A DNA stretch of 64,000 nucleotides from Flavobacteriaceae bacterium (GTDB taxonomy: Bacteria > Bacteroidota > Bacteroidia > Flavobacteriales > Flavobacteriaceae): the NCBI GenBank assembly GCA_023257625.1, contig JALRBW010000022.1, positions 23,868-87,867 on the forward strand, given 5' to 3'. Shown here in pieces: positions 1-10,007 of the stretch (position 1 is its first letter; the number at the start of each line of letters is the position of its first letter). Under the pieces are notes generated by a model. The model was not told the origin of the DNA. It ran no database searches and saw only the letters and a list, made by a program, of their open reading frames with translations. A program made the translations under genes and the position numbers.

Positions 1-1948
<1,948 letters not shown>

Positions 1949-2800
1949 TTATATTTTTTGTAAACACACCATTCTTCGTTTCCCAAAGATATCTAATCGC
2001 TCGGAATAGGTATATTCTTTTTTGTTTTCTACATCCTTTTTTAATACTTCAATATAAAGTGGATTAACCTCAAAAAAAAGTCTTCCGTATTGTTTTAAAC
2101 AATGATCAGCATATTCTATTATTTTTTTGTAAAAGACTAAGGGATCCTCTCCTTCAACGAATAGGGCTATATGCGGTTCGTGATTCAACACATTTTTTTT
2201 CATTTGATTTTTTTCTTTTGGCATAATGTATGGGGGATTTGACACAATGGCATCTACTTCCCCAAACCCTTTTTCCCATTCTAATATATTTTGCTGACTC
2301 CATTCAACGGCAACATTGTTTCGTAAACCATTTTTTTTAGCAATTTGTAGTGTATCTGGATGAATATCTACACCAATCACCTTGAAATGAGGTAATTCTT
2401 TAGCTAAAGAAATAGCTATACAACCACTTCCAGTTCCGATATCTACTACTGTTTTAGGGTTTTGCTCCGCGCTGTAGATTTCCAATACCCATTCTACCAA
2501 TTCTTCAGTTTCAGGTCGAGGGATTAAAACATCGGGAGTTACAATAAGATCTAAGGATCTAAAATAAGCAAAACCAGTTATGTATTGAATTGGTTTTTCA
2601 TCAAGTAAATTATGAAGCGCATTATTTAGTAGCTGAACATGATTAACATCTATTATTTTTTCAGGATAAAGTGCAATTTGCGTAGAATCTAAATTAATAA
2701 AGTGAGAAAGCAAAATTTTAAAATAAAAATCAATTTCATTTTGATTATATAAATGCTTTAATTTTTCCCTATAAAGAGTTCTCCCTTCGGTTAACGTCAT
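1949..2800 (-). CDS. prmC: Peptide chain release factor N5-glutamine methyltransferase PrmC
   Basis: PrmC methylates the glutamine of the GGQ motif in release factors RF1 and RF2, using S-adenosylmethionine, and so speeds translation termination. The protein shows the SAM-binding stretch VVDIGTGSGCIA near residue 120 and the catalytic NPPY motif (VSNPPYIMP) near residue 190. I place the start at 2800 (MTLTEGRTLYREK, 283 aa). The reading frame continues upstream to 2848, but that part overlaps the GNAT gene, and the ATG at 2800 forms a classic ATGA stop/start overlap with it. ligA begins directly after the prmC stop, giving a GNAT-prmC-ligA transcription unit. Confidence 0.95.
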   Translation of the reverse strand: MTLTEGRTLYREKLKHLYNQNEIDFYFKILLSHFINLDSTQIALYPEKIIDVNHVQLLNNALHNLLDEKPIQYITGFAYFRSLDLIVTPDVLIPRPETEELVEWVLEIYSAEQNPKTVVDIGTGSGCIAISLAKELPHFKVIGVDIHPDTLQIAKKNGLRNNVAVEWSQQNILEWEKGFGEVDAIVSNPPYIMPKEKNQMKKNVLNHEPHIALFVEGEDPLVFYKKIIEYADHCLKQYGRLFFEVNPLYIEVLKKDVENKKEYTYSERLDIFGKRRMVCLQKI

Positions 2801-3276
2801 ATTAATTTCTTTGTCATCCAAATTGGGCACGAAGTATGACCTGTGCACCCCATGGAATGATTAATATAAGAAAAACCCATTTTTTTATACAACTTTTGAG
2901 CATCCAACATATTGGGCATGGTTTCAATGTAACACAAGCTAAAATCATGCTCTATTGCAAAATCCAAACACAATTGAATCATCTGGTTTCCCTTTCCAAT
3001 TCCTCTTGCCTCTGGTAAAAAATACATTTTTTGCAACTCGCAAATAGATGGATCTTCACCTTTTAATGGTGCGATTCCGGCACCTCCAAAAAGAACCCCC
3101 TCACTTTCAACAACAAAATATTTTGATCTTGAAAAGTCATAAGCTTCATACATTGCGTCTAACTCTTTATCTGCATAAGCTGTACCTATTTTAGGAACAC
3201 CCATTTCAAGCAAGACTTTGCGTATGACTTTAGCTATTTCATTATTGTCAGTCTTTTGTATGGGTCGAATATACAT
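2797..3276 (-). CDS. GNAT family N-acetyltransferase
   Basis: This is a 159-residue single-domain GNAT protein, which transfers an acetyl group from acetyl-CoA to an amine substrate. The acetyl-CoA motif A is visible as LPEARGIGKGNQMIQLCLDFA near residue 90, preceded by the usual beta strands (FVVESEGVLFGGAGIAPL). The substrate cannot be read from the sequence. The gene heads a minus-strand unit with prmC (ATGA overlap at 2797-2800) and ligA, and is divergent from ribD. Confidence 0.85.
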   Translation of the reverse strand: MYIRPIQKTDNNEIAKVIRKVLLEMGVPKIGTAYADKELDAMYEAYDFSRSKYFVVESEGVLFGGAGIAPLKGEDPSICELQKMYFLPEARGIGKGNQMIQLCLDFAIEHDFSLCYIETMPNMLDAQKLYKKMGFSYINHSMGCTGHTSCPIWMTKKLI

Positions 3277-3292
3277 TCCTTAGTTTTTGTTA

Positions 3293-3300
3293 TAAATTTG
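3293..3300 (+). promoter_or_regulatory. Candidate -7 element (TAAATTTG) for ribD
   Basis: TAAATTTG matches the Bacteroidota -7 consensus TAnnTTTG and lies 29 bp before the proposed ribD TTG start. I see no clear -33 TTG about 19 bp upstream, so this is a weak call. Confidence 0.35.
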
Positions 3301-3328
3301 TAAGCAAGTTAAGTGCACTTTAAAAGCC

Positions 3329-4411
3329 TTGCAAATTAACACCCAAGAAGATTTGAACAATAATTTAGACCTTATTTATATGGAGCGTTGCCTTCAATTA
3401 GCCAGAAAAGGTCTGGGAACTACATCGCCTAATCCAATGGTAGGTTGTGTTATTGTTTACAATCAAAAAATAATTGGAGAAGGTTGGCATCATAAAGCAG
3501 GAGAAGCTCATGCAGAGGTTAATGCAATTCATGAAGTTTTAGATAAATCCCTTTTAAAAAAAAGTACACTTTATGTAAATCTTGAGCCATGCTCTCATTA
3601 TGGAAAAACTCCACCTTGTTCTAATTTGATTGTTAAATATAAAATACCCAATGTAGTAGTAGCTACCCTTGACCCTAATCCTAAAGTTTCGGGTAGAGGG
3701 ATCGATGTATTAAAAGCATCGGGGTGTAATGTTACTTTGGGCGTGTTAGAAAAAGAGGCTATTGAATTGAATCGTCGTTTTATAACTTTCCATCAAAAAA
3801 AACGTCCTTACATTATTTTAAAATGGGCGCAAACCAAAGACAAATTCATTGCGCCTCAAAATTCAAAAAACACTATTCCAAAAGTGTTTTGGATTAGCAA
3901 TTTAAAATCTCAACAACTTGCACATAAATGGAGAAGTGAAGAAGCATCCATTTTAGTTGGTGTAAATACAGTGATAGCTGATAACCCTCAACTTACAACA
4001 AGAAATTGGAAAGGAAAACATCCAGTCCGCTTAATTCTCGACCCCAACAATAAAACTCCAAAGGATACTTTTGTATTCTCAGATATTTACCCCACCCTAT
4101 TTTTCACAAAAGAATATGATAATCATAAAAGTGGTACAAAAAAAAACATCGTTCTAAGTCCTTATACAATTGATTCACTTATGAAATATTGTTGGGAAAA
4201 GGAATATACTTCAATTTTGGTTGAAGGAGGCCAAAAAACTATTCAAAATTTTATTAATAATAACCTTTGGGATGAAGCACGTGTTTTTACTTCATCCTTA
4301 TTTCTGATAAATGGCATTAAGGCTCCTCAACTAATGAGAGAACCATATAAAAAAATCCAAATAAGAGACAATGTGCTTAGTCTTTATCAAAATCAAAAAG
4401 ACGAACTATAA
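3329..4411 (+). CDS. ribD: Bifunctional riboflavin biosynthesis protein RibD (deaminase/reductase)
   Basis: RibD carries out two successive steps of riboflavin synthesis: deamination of the pyrimidine and reduction of the ribose side chain. The N-terminal deaminase has the zinc motif HAEVNAI and PCSHYGKTPPC. The C-terminal reductase begins around residue 150 (KKRPYIILKWAQTKDKFIA). The full 360-residue frame begins with TTG at 3329. An ATG at 3380 (MERCLQLARKGLG) would give 343 residues but would cut off LDLIY, which I expect to belong to the first helix, so TTG or a nearby codon is preferred. The 3' end overlaps the convergent thioesterase gene by 35 bp. Confidence 0.93.
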   Translation: MQINTQEDLNNNLDLIYMERCLQLARKGLGTTSPNPMVGCVIVYNQKIIGEGWHHKAGEAHAEVNAIHEVLDKSLLKKSTLYVNLEPCSHYGKTPPCSNLIVKYKIPNVVVATLDPNPKVSGRGIDVLKASGCNVTLGVLEKEAIELNRRFITFHQKKRPYIILKWAQTKDKFIAPQNSKNTIPKVFWISNLKSQQLAHKWRSEEASILVGVNTVIADNPQLTTRNWKGKHPVRLILDPNNKTPKDTFVFSDIYPTLFFTKEYDNHKSGTKKNIVLSPYTIDSLMKYCWEKEYTSILVEGGQKTIQNFINNNLWDEARVFTSSLFLINGIKAPQLMREPYKKIQIRDNVLSLYQNQKDEL

Positions 4412-4784
4412 TTTCTGGACAACGCATAGGGCGATTTGTTTTTGCGGATAAAAAAGCTAGTACCGTATTACCATGACAAATCAACTTTCCATTTTGGTTG
4501 TATAAATAGTAATCAAATTCAAGTGTTGCTTTTGGGTTTTTTACCAAAATAACTTCTACAGTAAAACAATCACCAAAAAAAAGAGGAAATTTATATACAA
4601 GGTTTGCTCGAACAACGGGCATGAAAATTCCTTCTTGCTCCATTTTTGAATATGAAACCCCTAAACTAGAGAGCCAATCTAACCTTGCCTTCTCAAAATA
4701 AAGTAAATAATTGCTATGATGAACAAATTTCATTTGGTCTGTTTCAGCATAACGTACAGGTGTTGAGCAAGTTGTGAATTTCAT
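4377..4784 (-). CDS. YbgC-type acyl-CoA thioesterase (hotdog fold)
   Basis: This is a 135-residue hotdog-fold protein. The N-terminal stretch RYAETDQMKFVHHSNYLLYFEKARLDWL closely follows the YbgC/4-hydroxybenzoyl-CoA thioesterase signature, with the catalytic aspartate in AETDQM. Members hydrolyse short-chain or aromatic acyl-CoA thioesters, but the physiological substrate here is unknown. It is convergent with ribD, overlapping its end by 35 bp, and lies just upstream of dnaA on the opposite strand. Confidence 0.86.
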   Translation of the reverse strand: MKFTTCSTPVRYAETDQMKFVHHSNYLLYFEKARLDWLSSLGVSYSKMEQEGIFMPVVRANLVYKFPLFFGDCFTVEVILVKNPKATLEFDYYLYNQNGKLICHGNTVLAFLSAKTNRPMRCPEIIVRLFDFDKD

Positions 4785-4971
4785 ATTTTTTTTTAGTTAT
4801 TAGAGAAGTTTTTTTTATTTTACATCACCCAATCAAGCATCAGAATTTCTAAAAAAAAAAGTTATAATTCAATAGGTATTTGATTTTTTTTTTGATTTTT
4901 TTTGAAACATATTTGTCAAATATTAAATTCAACTATAAACCAATCTTAATTAAATTCACTTTTTAAACTAA

Positions 4972-6399
4972 ATGAGTACTACTGCAGCTTCGGTTTGGGA
5001 AAATTGTCTTTCTTTTATAAAAGACAATATTCAACCTCAGGCCTACAAAACATGGTTTCTTCCTATTGTTCCAGTTAAGCTAAATGAAAACGTTCTCAGC
5101 ATACAAGTTCCAAGTAAATTTTTCTATGAATGGTTAGAAGAGCACTATGTAAAACTTTTAAAAACTGGCCTTCAAAAAGAATTAGGAAAAGATGCCCGTT
5201 TGGTATATTCCATAAGAATGGAAAATACATTTGGAAACAAAACTCCCTTTACTGAAAATATTCCTAGTAATAATAGGTCTCAACTCACACCTCAAGAGGT
5301 TGATGCTCCCTTAAATACAAATTCTGGTGAACTTAAAAATCCATTTATTATTCCAGGAATTAAAAACCTACAGATTGAGTCTCAATTAAATCCAAACTAT
5401 AATTTTGATAACTTTTTAGAAGGTGATTCTAATCGTTTAGCTCGATCTGCTGGTCTAGCTGTAGCTTCTAAACCTGGAGGCACTTCTTTTAATCCATTGC
5501 TTATTTTTGGTGGAGTAGGACTTGGAAAAACACATTTGGCACATGCAATTGGAGTTGAGATTAAAGAAAAATATCAAGATAAAACAGTACTGTATATATC
5601 TGCAGAAAAGTTTACCCAACAATATATAGAAGCTGTAAAGAAAAATACACGTAATGATTTTATTCATTTTTATCAACTATTAGATGTTTTAATCATTGAT
5701 GATGTTCAATTCTTATCAGGTAAAACAGGCACCCAGGATGTCTTTTTCCATATTTTTAATCATTTACACCAAAATGGAAAGCAGGTTATTCTGACTTCTG
5801 ACAAAGCTCCTGTGGATATGCAAGACATCGAACAACGCTTGCTATCTAGATTCAAATGGGGCCTATCTGCAGAATTGCAGCTTCCCAATTATGAAACACG
5901 AATATCCATACTTAAAAATAAACTATACCGTGATGGTGTTGATATTGACGATTCTATCATTGAATATGTAGCAAAAAACATCAAAACCAACGTACGTGAA
6001 TTAGAGGGAGCTATAATTTCTTTAATTGCACAATCTTCATTCAATCGTGCAGAAATCACAATTGAATTAGCTCAAGAGGTAGTGATGAAGTTTGTAAAAA
6101 ATACCAAAAGAGAAGTTTCTATCGATTACATACAAAAAGTGGTTTCAGAATATTTTCAGATGGACGTTGAAACACTTCAATCAAAAACCCGAAGACGTCA
6201 TATCGTTCAGGCCAGACAATTAGCTATGTATTTTGCTAAAAAGTTCACCAAAGCTTCTCTTGCAAGTATTGGTAATCAAATTGGAAAAAGAGACCATGCT
6301 ACTGTACTGCATGCTTGTAAAACTGTAGATAACCTTAGTTTTACAGATAAACAATTCAGAAAATACGTTGAAGACCTCAACCAAAAACTAACCCTCTAA
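4972..6399 (+). CDS. dnaA: Chromosomal replication initiator protein DnaA
   Basis: DnaA binds DnaA boxes at oriC and opens the origin in its ATP form. The 475-residue protein shows domain I at the N-terminus (SVWENCLSFIKDNIQPQAYKTWF), a variable linker, an AAA+ domain with Walker A GGVGLGKTHL near residue 182 and Walker B VLIIDDVQF, and the C-terminal DNA-binding signature GKRDHATVLHACKTV. The 187-bp upstream gap (4785-4971) is very AT-rich with long T runs. I saw no run of TTATCCACA-type DnaA boxes there, so the origin is not evidently adjacent. The next two genes follow closely on the same strand, an arrangement common in Flavobacteriaceae. Confidence 0.98.
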   Translation: MSTTAASVWENCLSFIKDNIQPQAYKTWFLPIVPVKLNENVLSIQVPSKFFYEWLEEHYVKLLKTGLQKELGKDARLVYSIRMENTFGNKTPFTENIPSNNRSQLTPQEVDAPLNTNSGELKNPFIIPGIKNLQIESQLNPNYNFDNFLEGDSNRLARSAGLAVASKPGGTSFNPLLIFGGVGLGKTHLAHAIGVEIKEKYQDKTVLYISAEKFTQQYIEAVKKNTRNDFIHFYQLLDVLIIDDVQFLSGKTGTQDVFFHIFNHLHQNGKQVILTSDKAPVDMQDIEQRLLSRFKWGLSAELQLPNYETRISILKNKLYRDGVDIDDSIIEYVAKNIKTNVRELEGAIISLIAQSSFNRAEITIELAQEVVMKFVKNTKREVSIDYIQKVVSEYFQMDVETLQSKTRRRHIVQARQLAMYFAKKFTKASLASIGNQIGKRDHATVLHACKTVDNLSFTDKQFRKYVEDLNQKLTL

Positions 6400-6409
6400 C
6401 TTCCTTTTC

Positions 6410-6859
6410 ATGGAAACAACAAAAGTACTCATGGTATGCTTGGGTAATATTTGTCGTTCTCCTCTAGCTCAAGGTATCTTTGAAGAAAAAACCAAAAACC
6501 TTTCTTTTCAAGTGGACTCAGCAGGTACAGCTGGATACCATATTGGAAGCGCTCCTGATCACAGAAGTATTGCCGTAGCTCTCAATCATGGGATTGATCT
6601 TAGAAACCAAAAAGCAAGAAAATTTGAATCTTGTGATTTTGATAAATTTGATTACATATTTGTCATGGATAAAAGTAATTATAAAGACGTTTTAGCGCTC
6701 GCCACATCAGTGGAGATGGCAAAAAAAGTACATCTTTTTTTACCTAATGGTAATGAAGTTCCTGATCCGTATTATGGAGATACAGAAGGTTTTGAACACT
6801 GTTTCAAACTTCTTAATGAAGCTTCTGAGTACTGGATAAAAAACATGGAAAATGAGTAA
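6410..6859 (+). CDS. Low-molecular-weight protein-tyrosine phosphatase
   Basis: This is a 149-residue LMW-PTP. The phosphate loop is C10-LGNIC-R16 (VCLGNICRSPLAQG), and the general-acid aspartate lies in PDPYYGD near residue 120. Such enzymes dephosphorylate protein tyrosines, often acting on a bacterial tyrosine kinase, or act as arginine phosphatases in some lineages. No partner kinase is nearby. It starts 10 bp after dnaA and overlaps the next gene by 8 bp, so co-transcription with dnaA is likely. Confidence 0.93.
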   Translation: METTKVLMVCLGNICRSPLAQGIFEEKTKNLSFQVDSAGTAGYHIGSAPDHRSIAVALNHGIDLRNQKARKFESCDFDKFDYIFVMDKSNYKDVLALATSVEMAKKVHLFLPNGNEVPDPYYGDTEGFEHCFKLLNEASEYWIKNMENE

Positions 6860-7580
6860 AAATATATTTGCAAAGGGTATTCTTCACCTTATCCCTACTC
6901 CGCTCGGCGAAAATCCACCTTTAGAAGTACTACCCCTTTCAGTTAAAAAAGCTGTAGAAAATCTAAATTATTACATAGTAGAAAATGAAAAAATAGCTCG
7001 TCGTTTTATTAAAAAAATAACCCCACAAAAAAATCAAGAAGATCTTATTCTTTTTCCATTAAATAAATACACCGCACAACAAGAGATTGACACATATTTA
7101 CACCCTTGTTTGAATGGAATTTCTATTGGATTAATGTCAGATGCAGGCTGTCCAGGGATTGCAGATCCAGGAGCCGCTATTGTATCTAAAGCTCATGCTA
7201 ATGAAATTAAAGTCATGCCTCATGTAGGCCCCTCTTCCATCATACTAGCTTTAATGAGTTCAGGGTTAAATGGTCAAAATTTTGCATTTAATGGTTATTT
7301 ACCTATTGATAAAAAACAGCGAAGTCAAAGTATTTTACGTTATGAAAAAGAAGCTTTACGAAATCAACAAGCCCAGCTTTTTATTGAAACTCCATACAGG
7401 AGTGATGCTTTATTTCAAGAACTAATTCTTACGCTTTCCCCAACTACTTTACTCTGTGTGGCCTGTAACCTAAATCAAAATGATGAGTTTGTGCTTACCC
7501 AATCGGTTCATCAGTGGAAAAAATTCATTCCTAATTTTAATAAGCGCCCTTGTATATTTATTGTAGACACGGGGTTTTAA
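6852..7580 (+). CDS. RsmI-like SAM-dependent methyltransferase (tetrapyrrole methylase fold)
   Basis: This is a 242-residue protein of the tetrapyrrole-methylase superfamily. It resembles RsmI, which 2'-O-methylates C1402 of 16S rRNA, in the opening ILHLIPTPLGE, in MSDAGCPGIADPGAAIV (around 100-116) and in HVGPSSIILALMSSGLNGQNFAFNGYLP. It is shorter than typical RsmI (about 280 aa) and diverges at the N-terminus, where YIVENEKIARRFIK replaces the usual EDTR-type motif, so a different RNA target is possible. It overlaps the phosphatase gene and is convergent with mltG by 4 bp. Confidence 0.82.
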   Translation: MSKNIFAKGILHLIPTPLGENPPLEVLPLSVKKAVENLNYYIVENEKIARRFIKKITPQKNQEDLILFPLNKYTAQQEIDTYLHPCLNGISIGLMSDAGCPGIADPGAAIVSKAHANEIKVMPHVGPSSIILALMSSGLNGQNFAFNGYLPIDKKQRSQSILRYEKEALRNQQAQLFIETPYRSDALFQELILTLSPTTLLCVACNLNQNDEFVLTQSVHQWKKFIPNFNKRPCIFIVDTGF

Positions 7581-8620
7581 CGAAATATTTTCTGTTGATT
7601 AAGCCATTGAGTGTACATTAACTTATTCTGATTGTGTTCCATCAAACTACTTGCAAATAAGTGATATCCAGGTTTTTCAGGTGCAGCCACAAAATATAGA
7701 AAATTGTGTTCTTCAGCATTTAATACAGCATCTATTGATGATAAATCAGGCATGGCAATGGGTCCAGGAGGTAAACCTTTTACTTTATAAGTATTGTAGG
7801 GTGAATCAAGTTCTAAATCGCGGTATAAAACCCTTTTTACAGTGTAGTCAAAATCACCCATAGACTCTTTAATAGTATAAATTACCGTTGGGTCTGCTTG
7901 TAGCTTCATTCCTTTATTAAGTCTGTTCAAATAGACCCCTGCAATGATAGGCTGTTCTTCTTTTTTTACAGACTCTTTTACTACAATTGAAGCTAAAATT
8001 GAGACTTGAATTGGAGTTAACTTTAAAGATTTAGCCTTAGATCGGCGTTCTTCATTCCAAAATTGTTGATAAAAATCCCAGATTTTTGCCCTAAAGTCTT
8101 CGCCTGAACTTTGCCAATACAAATCATAAGTATTAGGTAAATACAAACATAAAGCCGTTTCTTTTGTAAATCCTTTCTCATATAAAAATTCGGTGTCTAA
8201 AAAAGTTTCCAACAAAGACAAACTATCAGGTTCAATTTGTTCTGCAATTCGTCCAGCTAAATTTTCTATTCGCTCTTGATTATTAAAGGTCACTTTAACT
8301 GGCAAAGGATTGCCTCTAAGTTCATTGATGATTTCATTATTATTCATCCCACGCAATAATTTAAACTTACCTGATCTCAATCGAGAAGCATATCCCTTTT
8401 TTTCAGCAGCAATTCGAAATAAATCTACAGATTTTAACAGAGGGGATAGATTTATAGATAATGAGTCTATACTATCATCGTGGTCAATAAACAAATATGA
8501 GGAATCGTTTTCAAATGCTGTATTACTCCAAAAGAAAACCTGATAAAAATAGAAGATAAAACTACCCCCAAGGATAACACCTATGATACTAATAAATAAA
8601 AATATTTTGCGTCTATACAT
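7577..8620 (-). CDS. mltG: Endolytic murein transglycosylase MltG
   Basis: MltG cleaves nascent peptidoglycan strands at the inner membrane and is thought to end glycan elongation. The protein has one N-terminal membrane helix (KIFLFISIIGVILGGSFIFYF) followed by a periplasmic YceG domain. The conserved catalytic region reads ASIVVKESVKKEEQPIIAGVYLNRL, then GMKLQADPTVIY and SPYNTYKVKGLPPGPI. I chose the ATG at 8620 (MYRRKIF, 347 aa): it sits right before the membrane helix, has an A/G-rich leader, and overlaps the GNAT stop by only 8 bp. The open frame extends to 8668, adding 16 residues within the GNAT gene. Confidence 0.93.
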   Translation of the reverse strand: MYRRKIFLFISIIGVILGGSFIFYFYQVFFWSNTAFENDSSYLFIDHDDSIDSLSINLSPLLKSVDLFRIAAEKKGYASRLRSGKFKLLRGMNNNEIINELRGNPLPVKVTFNNQERIENLAGRIAEQIEPDSLSLLETFLDTEFLYEKGFTKETALCLYLPNTYDLYWQSSGEDFRAKIWDFYQQFWNEERRSKAKSLKLTPIQVSILASIVVKESVKKEEQPIIAGVYLNRLNKGMKLQADPTVIYTIKESMGDFDYTVKRVLYRDLELDSPYNTYKVKGLPPGPIAMPDLSSIDAVLNAEEHNFLYFVAAPEKPGYHLFASSLMEHNQNKLMYTQWLNQQKIFR

Positions 8621-9131
8621 TCTTATATTCTTTTTGAAAAAGGTATTCATCATGATAACTTCCGTCATAAAAGTTCCAATTTTTTTTAACCCCTACCCGT
8701 TCAAACCCCGAAGAAGAAAACAACTGGATACTTGGTTGATTTTCAGCGCCTATATTAGCGTATAAATTTTTGATATTCAATTTATTAATAGCATATATTT
8801 CAAGTAATAATAAAGATTTTTTTCCATAGCCCATATTTCGATATTCTTCTAAAATTACAATCCCCACACCGGCACGTTGATGAACAATTTCGAAATCAAA
8901 AAGATCAATAAATCCAATTGGAATTTGTGTTGCGTTTGTAATCACAAAACGCTTTTGTCCCACATCAAAAACAGAACGATGTTGATTTTCTATGTAGGCC
9001 GAAAGAACTTCCTCAGAATAAGGAATATTTTGATTAGAATAGCGCCATAACTTTGGATCATTTTCAATAGCAACTAATACCTCAAAGTCTTTAGGCTGAA
9101 GAGAACGTAATTGAACAGACTGCAAACTCAT
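8613..9131 (-). CDS. GNAT family N-acetyltransferase (RimJ/RimL-like)
   Basis: This is a 172-residue GNAT protein with the RimJ/RimL-type layout: an early LRSLQPKDFEVLVAIENDPKLWRYS and a cofactor loop EEYRNMGYGKKSLLLLEIYA near residue 95, ending with SSGFERVGVKKNWNFYDGSYHDEYLFQKE. The substrate is unknown. Its start overlaps the dapF stop as ATGA at 9128-9131 and its end overlaps mltG, so it sits inside a dapF-GNAT-mltG unit. That suggests, but does not prove, a cell-envelope role. Confidence 0.87.
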   Translation of the reverse strand: MSLQSVQLRSLQPKDFEVLVAIENDPKLWRYSNQNIPYSEEVLSAYIENQHRSVFDVGQKRFVITNATQIPIGFIDLFDFEIVHQRAGVGIVILEEYRNMGYGKKSLLLLEIYAINKLNIKNLYANIGAENQPSIQLFSSSGFERVGVKKNWNFYDGSYHDEYLFQKEYKNV

Positions 9132-9913
9132 AAGGTTAGACTTCCTGAAAAAACAAATTTGGCTGGGCCTTCAAGGAAAATAGAATGGTACCCTGTATTG
9201 TCTTTTTTAAACTCAACAATTAAGTTTCCTCCCAAAGCTTCAAGATGTATTTTCTCTAATTTTGGAAAATTTCCCCAACAATCAATTGCAAGGGCACTTG
9301 CAACTGCCCCTGTACCACAGGCAAGTGTCTCTCCTTCTACTCCCCTTTCATACGTTCGAATCCTAAAATATGAATCTCTTATATGTTCAATAAAATTCAC
9401 GTTTATTCCTTCTTTTTTGAAAGAAGGTGAATATCTAATTGTAGCGCCTTCTTTTTCTACATCAAGGTTAGATAAATTGTTTGCAAGAATAACGTAATGA
9501 GGGGAACCAGTATTGGTAATTATGGCCTCGTTTTGCTTTTGTACTTCACTTACATTTTGCATTTTTAATCTTACTTGCTCCTTACCTAACCAGGCTGCTT
9601 GATGCATTCCATCTGAAGCTATAAAGGAGGTACTAGTTGAAATGATTTTTTTATGAAAAGCAAATGCAACTGCACATCGACCACCGTTCCCACAAAGCGT
9701 GCTCAAGTTACCATCTGAATTAAAATAAATCATTTCAAAGTCAGCATTAGGGTGTGTATTAATGAAAATTACACCATCTGCTCCAATACCTTTATGCCGA
9801 TCACATAAAAAGCGGAGTTGGTTAGTATCTAAAGTGGAAAAGCTTCCTTTTCGATTGTCTAGAATAACGAAATCATTTCCTGCCCCTTGATATTTTTCAA
9901 ATGTAAGAACCAT
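9128..9913 (-). CDS. dapF: Diaminopimelate epimerase DapF
   Basis: DapF converts LL- to meso-diaminopimelate for lysine and peptidoglycan synthesis, using two cysteines as acid and base. Both are visible: STLCGNGGRCAVAF near residue 75 and LACGTGAVASA near residue 200. The 261-residue length is slightly below the usual 270-275. It is the first gene of the minus-strand unit with a GNAT and mltG, and is divergent from the htrA gene. Confidence 0.96.
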   Translation of the reverse strand: MVLTFEKYQGAGNDFVILDNRKGSFSTLDTNQLRFLCDRHKGIGADGVIFINTHPNADFEMIYFNSDGNLSTLCGNGGRCAVAFAFHKKIISTSTSFIASDGMHQAAWLGKEQVRLKMQNVSEVQKQNEAIITNTGSPHYVILANNLSNLDVEKEGATIRYSPSFKKEGINVNFIEHIRDSYFRIRTYERGVEGETLACGTGAVASALAIDCWGNFPKLEKIHLEALGGNLIVEFKKDNTGYHSIFLEGPAKFVFSGSLTL

Positions 9914-9917
9914 TGAT

Positions 9918-9925
9918 CAAATATA
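9918..9925 (-). promoter_or_regulatory. Candidate -7 element (TATATTTG) for dapF
   Basis: On the minus strand TATATTTG matches TAnnTTTG and ends 5 bp before the dapF ATG, so the transcript would be nearly leaderless. No good -33 TTG was found at 19-20 bp. Confidence 0.4.
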
Positions 9926-9984
9926 AACAAAATTGAACCCTGTTAAAGCTGAGTTAAATGAATTTAAAAAAGTGTGCATTTTAC

Positions 9985-9992
9985 TATTTTTG
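9985..9992 (+). promoter_or_regulatory. Candidate -7 element (TATTTTTG) for the htrA gene
   Basis: TATTTTTG matches TAnnTTTG and lies 15 bp before the preferred htrA ATG at 10008. This supports that start over the longer frame beginning at 9933. A -33 TTG is not evident. Confidence 0.4.
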
Positions 9993-10007
9993 GGAAAAAA
10001 ATTTAAC

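Noticed and set aside
4785..4971. Replication origin next to dnaA
   Set aside because: The gap is AT-rich with long T runs but I saw no cluster of TTATCCACA-like DnaA boxes, and base skew could not be computed. Proximity to dnaA alone is not enough in this group.
9340..9366. Sequence resembling a tRNA T-arm (GTTCGAATCC)
   Set aside because: It lies inside dapF in a conserved coding part, and no matching acceptor or anticodon arms are found around it.
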